Assembly: GCA_000231825.2 (NCBI GenBank)
Contig: JH720294.1
Coordinates: forward strand, 2,127,517-2,191,516
Source of the DNA: Tetrahymena elliotti 4EA
Taxonomy: Eukaryota > Ciliophora > Oligohymenophorea > Hymenostomatida > Tetrahymenidae
Reading direction: 5' to 3'
Length of the DNA stretch: 64,000 nucleotides
The notes beneath the pieces are model-generated. The model was not told the DNA's origin and did not search any database. It saw only the letters and a program-made list of their open reading frames with translations. Every line of letters starts with the position of its first letter. Positions within the stretch are counted from its first letter, which is position 1. The position numbers and the translations under genes are program-made. Below, one piece after another: positions 50,466 to 61,500 of the stretch.

Positions 50466-50684
50466 ATGAGGGCTAAGTGGGGTTTTAATTTCAAAGAAAG
50501 AAAAACAAAGGGGATTAAAATTTAAAGACATACAATAGATGACTTTGAATTTATGTATGAAGTTGGTTTTGTGGAATGGATTGTTGTAATTGACTAATTG
50601 AAGGAATAAAGCTTAAAGTAAACATCATAATAAAAATCACCTAATGAATTCTAATTGAATAAATAAGATTAATTGTAAAAGTGA
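50466..50684 (+). CDS. Doubtful small ORF of 72 codons
   Basis: Begins MRAKWGFNFKERKTKGIKIQ, continues with HTIDDFEFMYEVGFVEWIVV and a Gln/Lys-rich tail, and ends in TGA. The first half is richer in G/C than its surroundings and the protein is acid/aromatic-rich and soluble, which favours a real gene. Its length alone is not significant in this code. There is no neighbour or family evidence. Confidence 0.35.
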
Positions 50685-50990
50685 TTGCCTAAAGACATAA
50701 AAATAATATATGTAATCTATAATTGAAAAAGAGTAAAGAATAATTGGTTTATTTTACTCCTAAATACTAATTTTAAAAAACATCAGAAACGATTAAGCAT
50801 CTCAGTTAAAATATTTCATAAATCTTATACAACATAGATATTAGCATTCAGCTCATTATCTATTTGTATGCCTCTAATTTGTAACTAAAATAAATATAAT
50901 AACTGTAAACAATATTTTGAATGTTTAAGTATTTATTACTCTCCTTTTCAATCAAATAAAATATAAAATTCTATTTACTATCTTAGTAAT

Positions 50991-51134
50991 TCAGCCATCT
51001 CTATCTTGATCATTCTAATTCTACCTCTCAAATGCAATAACAATATTCATAAAAAGAGCTAAAAATACATTCAATGTAGAAGTTATCAAGAAATCTATCA
51101 ATAGTGGTAATATTTTTTATTAAAAGTATGGCAT
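50991..51134 (-). CDS. Possible single-pass membrane microprotein
   Basis: A 47-residue frame: MPYFQQKILPLLIDFLITST, then a hydrophobic stretch NVFLALFMNIVIAFE, then the hydrophilic tail RQNQNDQDRDG and TGA. The layout of short polar N-terminus, one membrane helix and acidic tail is typical of small membrane-complex subunits. It starts 350 bp downstream of the RING-H2 gene on the same strand. Alternatively it is a terminal exon or remnant of a channel gene, or chance. Confidence 0.35.
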
Positions 51135-51483
51135 TTATTGGATTTACTTTGACATAAATGAAATATTCTTTGTTTGTTTTTGAATAAAAATACAAAAAAT
51201 AAGATAATTTTAATTAATTGAAAAACTTGTCATCTAAATTTACATGTGGTAAATTAAACTCAAATTAATACAAAATACAAATCCAAATAAAATTTCACAT
51301 CCATTTTATAAATTAAATTAATTCATTTTTTAAAAGCAGTAAGTAAGTAAATTCAATAGAAAATATTTATAAAATCTTCAAACAATTTCTTAATTTTTAA
51401 ACAAAATTTAAAGCATAACTCTTATTCAAAAGTACTTCAAATTTTACATCACAATCATAATTAAATCTTAATAAAAAACCTGA
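51135..51483. other. AT-rich spacer
   Basis: About 350 bp of AT-rich DNA downstream of the RING-H2 gene. No feature is seen. Confidence 0.6.
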
Positions 51484-53110
51484 TCACTAGTTCGACTCTT
51501 CTTAGTGTTTCAAATAGAAATCTTTAATATCAAATCTACAGTTAGGGCAATTACTTTTCTTACTAAACCAAGGTAAAATACAGCTATCATGGAATATGTG
51601 CTTGCAAGGAAGTTTTCTTATTATTTCTCCTAAAAAATATAAAAAATATCATTAATAAATCTCCTCTTTTTATTTAAAATTCTATTTTTATATTTCCACA
51701 GCTCATTAAAATTATTAAATCTAAAATTTTTAGACTGATTTTTTAATAGTCTAAATGAAATTAAAAAAATCCATTTTTTTATTTTTGACTTGAGCGAGGA
51801 ATATGAGTTAAGATATTTTAGATATTTTTTCTCTTTCTTCACTTTGGATAATTTTTGTAAAGGGTAAATGAACTTGATAAAATGTCAATACAAAAAAAGT
51901 TAAATTATTATTTTTAATGAAGTTATTTTTCTTTTCCTTTAAGCTTTTTACAAGCCTATTTCTTGCAACCCATCCATATATTTTCTTGAATAGAATTACA
52001 AAAACTCAGAAAATGTATTTGATTCTTGAATAATTTGGTCCTTCTAAGATGTATTAAATTAAACTTTGTCTAAAACAAAGATATTTTTATTTTTTGCTAT
52101 TTCTTTAAGATTTAAAAGCCTATTTCTTATAATCCCTATAAATGCATAATATAAAAATTTAGAAAATGTATTTATTTGCTCCTTCAATAATCTGATAATT
52201 GTAAATTGATTTAAAATTTGTCTAAGAATATTCCTCTAAACTAAATTATTTCTAAAAAAGCAAATAGACAATTAATTGTTTTATTTTTAGAGATTTTTTG
52301 ATTTTGATTGAATTTACAGTTATAATTTTTTGGTTAAAATATTTTGAATTTTATCAGGAGTGTTTATTTATTGCTGATGGAATTTGGATTACTTATTTTA
52401 TTTTACTTTAGAAAGTCTAATTCATATTAATACTTAGTTTATACTATTTTTAATTTGTTGGGAGTGAACTAAGAAAAAAATCATTGAATTGAGTATGATT
52501 TAGAGACTAGTATATATTTAGTTTCTTTCAATTTGTGTTTATTTACTCTATTTACATAAATTTTGTGGTTGAAATAAAGCTTTTATTTTTTTGTTTTTCT
52601 TTTTAGACAAACAAAATTATTGTATTAACAAATAACCTTACCCTTTTTAAAAGGTGTAACACAGATTGCACAAGATTAATTACTAGTTCCCATTTTCATT
52701 TTCTTCACTCTATCAACTATTTCATCTGGAAGTTTTCCTTCTTCGTCCATTTGCATATTATTATCCCATTCTATTTGTTAAAATTCATCTGCCTAACCAT
52801 TAAAAATTCAAACATTACTCTATTTTATAATTAATTTATAAAAAGGTGTACCACTAAACGTATGAAGGTTTCTTTGCTCATTCCGAATATGGGACATTAT
52901 TCTAAATTTTATATTATGTTTTATGCTTAAATACTTTATCATGATTTTATACAAATTACAATTTTAATGATCTGTATTGAAATCAAAATTGTCATAAACG
53001 TTGCTCCATTCATTATTCCAGTCTATAAAATCCATATTATATTTTCCTGTTGGGTTGCCTTTTAATGGCCTATCATCTCCTCTCAATTATCTATTAGGCT
53101 ATCTATCCAT
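51484..53110 (-). CDS. RING-H2 zinc-finger protein, probable E3 ubiquitin ligase
   Basis: Model complement(join(51484..51629, 52642..52792, 52852..52901, 52960..53110)), 165 residues; introns of 58, 59 and 1,012 nt. The N-terminus (MDRQPNRQLRGDDRPLKGNP) is polar. GKLPDEIVDRVKKMKMGTSN precedes the finger, as in RNF115/126-type proteins. The RING-H2 is complete: CAICVTPFKKGEIIRKLPCK, HIFHDSC, then NCPNC, giving C-x2-C...C-x-H-x2-H-x2-C...C-x2-C. The long intron splits the finger between PFKKG and EIIRK (phase 1). Such proteins recruit E2 enzymes to ubiquitinate clients; the partner is unknown. The small second exon (50 nt) was chosen because it gives phase agreement and removes an AT-rich, ATA-rich stretch. 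The alternative, one exon fewer, would also be open. Confidence 0.87.
51630..52641 (-). other. 1,012-nt intron inside the RING finger
   Basis: GTAAGG donor and TTTTAG acceptor. It contains a diverged tandem duplication (listed separately), and minus-strand frames within it look like shadow frames. It is the longest intron in the window. Confidence 0.75.
51940..52240. repeat. Diverged tandem duplication within the RING-gene intron
   Basis: Two units about 155-163 bp apart share AAGCCTATTTCTT (51952 and 52116), AGAAAATGTATTT (about 52009 and 52161) and a final TTTGTCTAA, in the same order. The duplication may explain the intron's unusual length. Confidence 0.7.
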
Positions 53111-54390
53111 TTTTGCTATTTTTGATATTATATGTCTTTAGTATAATGTAATGCTAAATTATGATTAAATATAAATTTGTGAACAATCAATTAATCGATC
53201 AGATTTCTAATATTTATTAGACCTACTTTATTACTTTTTGTTCACAATATAAAATTTCTTTAGTGGTAATCTTAATCTAAAATCTATAATCTATAATAAC
53301 TAATCTAACTTTATAACTTTTATTTGGTAGTTTCATTCTTCATTTCCTAAGTATTTTGGTCTTTCATAACAAAAGCATAAAATTATTATTTTTTTAAAAG
53401 TTTTAATTAAATAAAAAAGTACAACAAAATTTACTAAAACTATTAAAGTTTTTAGAAACGAATCATAAATATGAACACGTTGAGGTACTAGGCTCGTATT
53501 GATTATAAAAGTTAAAAATATGAGTTTTTTTAATATTACCAACTATTATGTAACATATTATACAATAAATAGTTTTTATTTTAAATAAATAAATTGGATG
53601 ATTATTCAAATAAAACAACAATTTTTGGTTAAAATATTAATATCAATTTGATAATTTTTTAGACAGAAATGATATTTAAATAATAACATTTCTTGAGAAT
53701 TAAATACATTCAGATTAAATTTATATATTCACTAATTGAAAAAATAGTTTAGATCAGATAATGCTGCACTAAACAAAGGAAAAAAAAATTTTTAATATAA
53801 TTTAAATTATAGCTAATAATATATTATTAGCTGAAAAAGACCTCTTGTAGATTGAAAACTTATCTTTAGAAAAGGTGTTAAAAAAAAGGTATTAAATTCA
53901 TAAAAATAAAATTTTAGAGCCATCATCATAAATAAACAAGAATTACCAAACTATCTAATTTATTTTATAACAGATAGTTAATTTTAATTAAATAGGATGA
54001 TAAAATAAATAAATAAAAGAACAATTTTTTGTTAGAATATGATTATTAATTTAGTTACATATTAGATATAAATAATGTTAGTTTGATAATAATTAATCAA
54101 GAGAATTAATATTTATATTTTAAGATTTTTTAATCTATTATTTAAACAACGACCTGATAAAATAAATGCTACATTAAACAAAGAAAATATTTTTAATATG
54201 ATTTTAAATATTTCATAATGAATGATAGATAGTATTAAGGAAACAAACAAAATGTTGATTGATTGATTTATTTAGTAATATGTTAATTTGTTTGAGAATA
54301 TCTTTTTATTAAACAATAGAAGTATTATTAGTAAGTGTACTAGAGAGAGTTTTGATCTTTTTAACTTTTCATTCTAATTGACCATAAAAA
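53111..54390. other. AT-rich spacer with a diverged duplication
   Basis: About 1.3 kb. A G/C-richer stretch ACACGTTGAGGTACTAGGCT at about 53475 stands out but lies in no clear frame. Most of the rest is a diverged direct repeat (listed separately). It lies between divergent genes and should hold the promoters of the RING-H2 gene (-) and the small gene at 54391 (+). Confidence 0.6.
53585..54218. repeat. Diverged direct duplication, offset about 405 bp
   Basis: Segments 53585-53815 and 53990-54218 share a GGATGAT/AAATAAAT start, CAATTTTTNGTTANAATAT, TTGAGAATTAA/AGAGAATTAA, and GCNNCANTAAACAAAG followed by TTTTTAATAT, in order. Confidence 0.6.
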
Positions 54391-54784
54391 ATGTCCATAT
54401 TATTCAACGCTAGGGCTTTAACTGTAAATAAATTTCAATTACTCTAACTGATTTTAGTTGCCTTGATAAATTTGATAGTATTAAATATTTTTTCATATTT
54501 TTTAGCCATTAGTCTTTTTGAATTATCTATCATTGGAAGATTATTTCATTACAAAGTTCAAAGAGAGCACTTCATCATATAAGTAACTTAAAAATGATTA
54601 TGAAGAAAAGACAATGAAATATGAAGAACCTGAAAAGGCTAAGAAATTAATAGAATAATCAAAATAATCTAATTTGTAAGAAACTATTGCAAGCTCAAAG
54701 AATAATGTAGAAGTTACTCATAATTATGTTTCATCTCTCAAGTAAAAAATAAATCAATCAATAAAAGAAAAATATTCAGATTGA
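54391..54784 (+). CDS. Small helical protein, possibly mitochondrial
   Basis: Model join(54391..54423, 54506..54784), 103 residues; one phase-0 intron of 82 nt after MSILFNARALT. The first 20 residues (MSILFNARALTPLVFLNYLS) are hydrophobic with one Arg and could be a mitochondrial presequence or membrane segment. The rest is a charged helical chain (KNDYEEKTMKYEEPEKAKKL), ending KEKYSD. I do not recognise a family. The next gene, 111 bp downstream on the same strand, also looks mitochondrial, and both may belong to ciliate-specific respiratory-complex subunits; that is inference from size and composition only. Confidence 0.7.
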
Positions 54785-54895
54785 ATTTGATTATATAAAA
54801 AATAGGATAGCATATTATAGACAAATAATATACAATAGCATACATGAAAACCTTCCAGTCATATATCCTCTTGTGGTAAAACATCATGCAACAAT

Positions 54896-56043
54896 ATGAA
54901 TTAATCATTTGCATTACAATAAAAAAGAAAATTCTATAAATCTTAAAATTTTTATAATAAGACTATAGGATCTTTCTTTGCTCCTGTATTAATGACAAGA
55001 GCATGTGAATTATTTATTTTTGGAAGATTTGGAACACTCCTTTATGACATTTGGGATCTCAAAAAAAATAGTTAAAGTAAATAAATATTTTATTAGATGA
55101 AAAAAATAATTTTTGTAAAAAATCAAAATAATAAAAATATTCATCAAATATTAATCAATAAATAAATGGTTTTCTATAAGTTTAAACAAACTTTTTAAAT
55201 CAAAATTTTGCTAAAAAGATAATTCAGTCAGTCATTAAGTCTTATAATTATAACAACAACAAAAAATCTATTAATTAAACTATTTTTGATATTATCTTTA
55301 TTAATAGTTTCCTTTCTGCCCAATAAAAATAATAATTTCAATTATAAAATCTTCTAGCTTTTAACAAAAAATATTATTAAATTTAATAAAATATTTTCAA
55401 ATCCCTAAAAATTCTTACAAAATAATAACAATAACAATTCTAATACAATTCGTCAATCCTTTGAAATACTCTTTTTAATTAAAATTATGCTAGAATGATT
55501 AAATTAGTGACTGAACGAACGAACATAGGTCTTTTAATCATTTTAGAAAAAAGTTTTATAAATTCAAAGTACCTAAATAAATATTTCAAAATAATAAAGA
55601 CTATTTTATTATCTTGAGAAACTGATTAAGTCCATATTTTTTATCAAATATAAAATGAATAAATGGATATATTTAAAAATAATTTTCAGATACAACTTAG
55701 ACACCTACCTACCTACATACCTACCTAATAAATGTTTGTTTGATTTTTGAATTATCTTTTCTAAAATTTTAGATTAAGTTTATTAAAAAATAATTTTGCA
55801 TTAATATTAAAACTAATTGAATAAAATTAACATAATTTTAATGAAATATCAAAAGTTTAAACTCGTTCTGAAGATATTGTATATGGATTATCTACTGTTG
55901 CTATTTTCTCTTTGGTAGCTTTCACAAGTTTTGTTCCTTTTTACAGATACTTAAGTTTAAGTTCTAACAAGCTTAAAGATATTGCTGCAAAAGAAGTAAT
56001 GTTGGCTGAACGTGCTAAAGAATAACTAACTAAATTAAAATGA
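54896..56043 (+). CDS. Small membrane protein, probably mitochondrial
   Basis: Model join(54896..55076, 55856..56043), 122 residues; one phase-1 intron of 779 nt. The N-terminus MNQSFALQQKRKFYKSQNFY is rich in Lys/Arg/Gln/Phe and lacks acids, like a mitochondrial targeting peptide. One clear membrane helix follows, VYGLSTVAIFSLVAFTSFVP, then a charged amphipathic C-terminus (LKDIAAKEVMLAERAKEQLT). The splice is supported by phase agreement (A|TT gives Ile). A shorter start at 54992 is possible. The family is unknown; size and shape suit an accessory subunit of an inner-membrane complex. Confidence 0.72.
55077..55855 (+). other. Long 779-nt intron
   Basis: GTAAAT donor and CAAAAG acceptor, phase 1. 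It contains an ACCTACCTACCTAC-type run near 55705 and no recognised gene. Confidence 0.65.
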
Positions 56044-56609
56044 GATTTAGAGTAAACAATAAGAGTTATTTTTAAAAATAGAGATGTTTTTTAGTTCTAA
56101 ATAATGTTTAATTGATTTTATGTTTTTATATAAGTTTAATTTTTAAGTGCTGTATTTTGGTGATTACAGTAAATAATCTATCAATTTTCTATGTAATATT
56201 CTTTATTTTAATTATAAATGATTAGATATAATGTAATAAATATGACAATTGCTTGCTTGATTGCTAAAGAATTTGATAAATATTTTAGAATGGATTATTA
56301 AAATAACTCTTTTATTAGGAATTATTTATGAAGTTTTTGCAATTTAGTTATGTAAATTGCGTAAATGTAATTTAAATATTTAGTTTGACTGCTTTTGTTA
56401 TAAATAAAAATTGATTTTGTAAATAGAAATTGACAGATAAAAATTTGCAAAGGTTCAATAATAATTATCAATAACCTTCGAAAAGTAGTATCAAATAATT
56501 CCAAACAAATAGCAAGCAAGTAAGCAGGTCATTAAAAATAGGTAAGTCTGCAACATAAACAAAACAGGAAAAGTTCATTTGACAAATAAGGAATTTCATC
56601 ATCTCCAAA
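56044..56609. other. AT-rich spacer
   Basis: About 570 bp between two plus-strand genes. AT-rich, with GCTTGCTTGATTGC near 56252. No gene is seen. Confidence 0.6.
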
Positions 56610-57970
56610 ATGGATGAAATAGCTTCCTAGAATATTTAAGAAAATTCAAATCAGCCCATAGAAGATTTTGTTAATGAGGATTGTGAAGATAACAATTAAC
56701 AAAATGCTATGAATTCAAGTCTTATTTTAGCAACCGAAAAAGTTGAAGATAATTCAAAAGCGAATAAAATCAATAATTTATAAGTAAATGTAGAATATAT
56801 TGACTTTTCAAGTGACAGTAGTCCAATTAGAAGCAGAGATAAGTCAAAAAAGAAAAGGAGAAATACAATCAATTTGATGTCTTCTGAAGAAGATTTCAAT
56901 ATTAATTTTTAAGAGTTGAGTGAGATAAAATAGTAAACAGATACTTATTAGTTTGTTTTGCAAGGCCTTTCAAGTTAAGAAATAGAAAAATCTAATTAAG
57001 GCAGTGTTGAGTTAAGCAAAAAGTTAAGCAGTCACTCAGTATATGATTAAAAAAATTAAATAGGAGGAACAGCTACATTAAAAAAAGAAAGAGGAGAATC
57101 TAATTATTTCAAAGAAGACTAAGCATTCTTAAGGAAAACAGAAAATTTAAACATGTCGTAAGAAATAGATGATGAAAATCTTGAAATGATGAGAAAAGAA
57201 TTGTCTGATTAATTATTTGAAAATAAACACTTTGATTTCTTTACAAGATAAAAAGGAAAACTATCTGTAGATATTAAAGACTTAGATGAAGACGAAGGAG
57301 AAGAAGAATAAGAAAAAGAAGATAATATAGATAATATTGATTTCAATGAACTTAAATAATAGTGTTTCTTTGATATTAAAAAATTAAATTTAGGTGCAAT
57401 AAAAATGAATAATCATAACTACTAATTAGGAAATTATCACAGTTGGACTGATTTTTAAGTTTTCATTTCATAGACTGGTTCCTTTCTTATTAATGGTATT
57501 TATTTATTTCCAAGCATTTAATTATTTTTTAATTCATCAAAATAAGAATTTATCAAAAAAATCTTAAGATTAGCAAGACTTACTTATTAAGTTATCAAAT
57601 CAAGTTTATCAAAAAATGTTTATTTTATTTGGCCATTCCGCATAATATTAAAGTTAGAGTAAATCTTATTTTCTCTGCAAATCATCAACACTTCAAAATA
57701 AAATAGGATATAAAACTCAACTATGCATAATTAACCTTTAATAGCTATTTCTACTATTTCAACAAGAATTATCAATCTACAAAAATATCTACCTAAATTG
57801 ATTATTATAAAAATCACTCAAAATAATAAATAATATTCTTACAAAAAATTCAATTAAAAAATGATAAAAAAAATTGTTATAAAGTTACCCAATAACTATT
57901 TCGATTAGTTTGTGATGAAATTAATGAAGCAATATTTATTAAATATTTATAAAAGTAATTCATAGAATGA
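56610..57970 (+). CDS. Acidic low-complexity protein, function unknown
   Basis: Model join(56610..57495, 57569..57658, 57885..57970), 353 residues. Exon 1 (295 codons) is sound: it starts MDEIASQNIQENSNQPIEDF, has a Ser/Asp block followed by a basic cluster (SSDSSPIRSRDKSKKKRR, a possible nuclear signal) and a long acidic stretch (DLDEDEGEEEQEKEDNIDNI) before NYHSWTDFQVFISQTGSFLI. Exon 2 (DQQDLLIKLSNQVYQKMFIL) joins in phase 1. The last exon (ITQQLFRLVCDEINEAIFIK, then TGA) is plausible but uncertain; without the second intron exon 2 would run on to a TGA at 57799. The protein looks nuclear and regulatory, but no domain is recognised. Confidence 0.7.
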
Positions 57971-58551
57971 ATCAATTAAAATTTCATACTAAAATCCTAA
58001 TTATTCTAAAAAGATATTCTAATAAAATTTACATTAAAATAAAAATAAGAAATTAAGTATTCAGATTTTGTAACTTAAGAACTAATCTTATTGATAAAAT
58101 AAATGGCAAAATTTTATTTTAATTTTTAGTTGAAATAAATCATTAAAAATAGCTCAAATTGGATGACAACAAAATAAATAATATTCATAATAATTCTAAA
58201 TAGAAAATTTAGTAGAATCTTTTAAAAAATAATTTATTGACAAAGTTTAGCTGGCTCCCAAGATTTAAAAAATTAGATTTTGCTAAAATGAATAACAATA
58301 TCATAAGTAAATTAACTAAAATTTCTAATTGCATTATGTATCAAATCAAATTAGCACATGTATCAAATCAAATTAGCAACATAAAAATTCTGAAGAAGAT
58401 ATTTCGCAAATAATGAGCATCAATCAAATCAAATCTGTCACATTCTTTAAAAAATAAAAGAAATAAATCCAATAAATTGATTTAAAATAAACGTTTTTGA
58501 TTATGAAATAATTTTTTATTATAAATAGAGAAAAAATAAATTTCAAAGTTG
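57971..58551. other. Spacer with a short tandem repeat
   Basis: About 580 bp, AT-rich. It holds a 22-bp tandem repeat at 58336-58379. A short frame at 58284 (MNNNII, then a GTAAAT donor) could be an upstream exon of the RasGAP gene, joining at an ATAG acceptor near 58529, but this is speculative. Confidence 0.5.
58336..58379. repeat. 22-bp tandem repeat, two copies
   Basis: ATGTATCAAATCAAATTAGC followed by AC occurs at 58336 and, with AA at the end, at 58358. The copies are adjacent, and related ATCAAATCAAATC occurs again near 58420. Confidence 0.85.
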
Positions 58552-61500
58552 ATGAATAAATTGGAAAGCTGCTATATTGAGAATATATTGTGTAATTTGC
58601 AATATCGAGACTAATTGTCTAAACGTAAAGATTACTCTTTAGAGACAAAATAGTATGTGCCGATTATCTAGGAATCAAAGTATTAAATTTTCAGGGTGGA
58701 TAACTCTTTGAAGGTCAATCTTTCTATTGCTAAAGATTACATTTGTGAGAATCTGAAATATATTTAAATGAATCCTACTCTGCTAGCCCAAGTTGTTTCA
58801 TCACTCTCTTCTTACAGAGATTTAGAAACAAATGATTTTATAGAGAATATAAACAACTTTTTATTTGACAATATTTTTGATTAACAGCCAATTTAAAAGC
58901 CTCTCTACAAATTCCTCTCAGAAATAATAAAAGTAAGTATAAACAAATTTATATTTTAAAAGTATTTATTTAAATAAAACAACAACAAATATATCAAATT
59001 AGAGAGAGATAAGTAATGCTAGAAAATTAGAAGACACATTCAAGGTAGATTCAATATATATGAAATTCATTTTAGGCTACACAAAGAGAACTAACTTCTA
59101 AATATTCTTCTCTGATTCATTTAAAATACCTTTGTACACTTTAATGAAATTCAATAAGCTCATTAAAATAGATCCAGACAAGTATATAAATTACCTATTC
59201 ATCCGAGCAAATAAATTTTATTTTTATTTAAATAAAAAAGAATTAATTATGAAGATTTAAACTTAAAAAGGCAAACAAGTCATCATTTCAATCATAGCCA
59301 CCATCATAATTCCCATCATATATAAAATAGTTAAACATAAAATCCTCTGATTAATTTACATCATAGCTAGCCAATTTAGCTAAATTAAAGTCTTAATTCT
59401 ACTAGCATTTAAGGTATTGCAACTGATTTTAGATATACTCATGATACTGCACTTAAAATTAATCTCAGCTAAGAATAAGATAATCGTAGTAGTACTCCTC
59501 ATACATAACCTAATAATAGAAATACAGGATTTCTTAATAGTTTCTTTAGTTTATTCTCCTCAACAGGTATTTAATTTTTATTACTGTATAAATACTTTTC
59601 TTTTTACTTTTTAATTGCTTTTTCATTCTAAAAAAAATTTTTTTTAAATATAAAAGAATCTAGAAAGAAAAGAAAAGACAGCAATAATATTTTTAATGAA
59701 TCAACTTTATTACAAGCACCACCTAGTTTATAATAATAAAATAGTAGCTGCAGTTGTAGCTATAATAATATTGATTCTGTAGAAGATAGTTCTGTAAATT
59801 TGAATTCATAAGATTCTGCGTTGACCAAGAGTGTAGAAAGTTCTGTCATAGATGAAACAGAAGAAGATAAAGCTTTCATTGAGGAGAGAAAAATGAAAGA
59901 AGTACAAAATAATTTATAAGTTTTGAAACAAATAACAACTTAAATGATAGATGCCTTAACAAAGCATATATCTTGTATTCCAAAAGGTATTTTATTCTTT
60001 AAGTTAATTTCATAGTTAATCAAAATTATTTTTGGTTGAAAAAAGGTATCAAAATAATGTGTAAGATGATTGTTATTTTGCTTGCACAAAAGGACCCCAC
60101 TTTAAGCTTGGAAGTTAGACTCCAAATTTTAACTTAGTTTTTAATTATGAGATGGGTGATACCTTCACTTGTTTCTTTACTTCATAGGAACACACTTTCA
60201 GAAGTGCATTAAACAAGATACTAAAATATCTCAATAGTTGCTAAGGTGCTCTCAAGAGTATTTAAGAAGGAATATGAGAATTTGAATGACTATCCTGGAT
60301 TTGAAAACTTAAAGTCTTTTATAATGGAATTTTCAGACAGAATTGACTAATTTTATGATTATTTGTTAAATTTTGATGGTGGTTTTATTGAAGATATTAT
60401 CAATAAGACTGATAAAGAACTATACAGTGCTAAAGAAGATGCATTAACTTCTTTAAGTGTATCTTATAGTGACGTAGATTTAATTCACAAGATATTTTCT
60501 TCTGTTCAGGATGACAAATTAAAGTCCTAACATAAGAAATTGTTTACCTAAGTAGAAAAGTTTAATATTTCTTTTTTTTTATTTTTATATTTCTAAATAT
60601 AACGACTTTCTCATTCTTTTTTTCTATCGAATCTAAGGTGTATCAAATTCAACGATTCAGAAAAATTCCTAGATAATACCAATAAAAATTAGTAAAACAC
60701 TCTCTTCTACATTTGGAGGCCAGCTGAGTTTTACACACAAAATTTAGTAATTTTATTTATTTTTTAGAATAAAATCATAATCATTCCAACATAAAAATGT
60801 ATTGAGAAAATACATATTTTAATAATAAAGTATCTATCTCTCATTACAACATTTTTTTAAAATTTGAAACAAGTAACCAATCATATTTAAATTAAACAGC
60901 AGGTTGGTTATATTAAATAAAATATATGTGTCAAATAAATTTAATCTTTTTAAAATAAAAACAAATTTAAAAGCTTTAATTTATTTTACTTAATTTCTTT
61001 GTAAAAAAATAGGTTGAAAAGTGCTTAAAATTTCCAATAAAGGATAAGCATGATCATGAACATGTAGCAAAATAAAAATTGATAAATACTTTAATTCAAT
61101 TTTTCTAAAAAATCAATCCTAATGAGGATTTTATTGAGAATGCAACTTCTCAAGAGTTGTAAGGGATTTTGAATTTTTATGGGAGAAAAAATTAAATGAG
61201 TTAAAAAGTTATGCGAAACGGTTTGCAACTAAAAATTTAGGCTAATTTTATTAAAAGTTTATTGAAGAAGTTTTGTTAAGACTATGAAGGAACTGATTTC
61301 TAGAGTCTTTTAAAAGAAATTTCAACTGAAGTTGTTAACAATAGATAGAATGTGATTGATTAAATTAAATACATTAAATACAAAATATAATAAGCTATTA
61401 GCAAGCTGTCTTCATAAACATTAAAAATCAAAAAAGAAAATGAAGAAATGGTTGAAAGAACCATAAAGCAAAATATTTTATTATTCATTAAGAAAGCAGA

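Noticed and set aside
57885..58090. Alternative frame KKIVIKLPNNYFDQFVMKLM
   Set aside because: It overlaps the in-phase last exon of the acidic protein and has poorer codon composition; kept only as an alternative.
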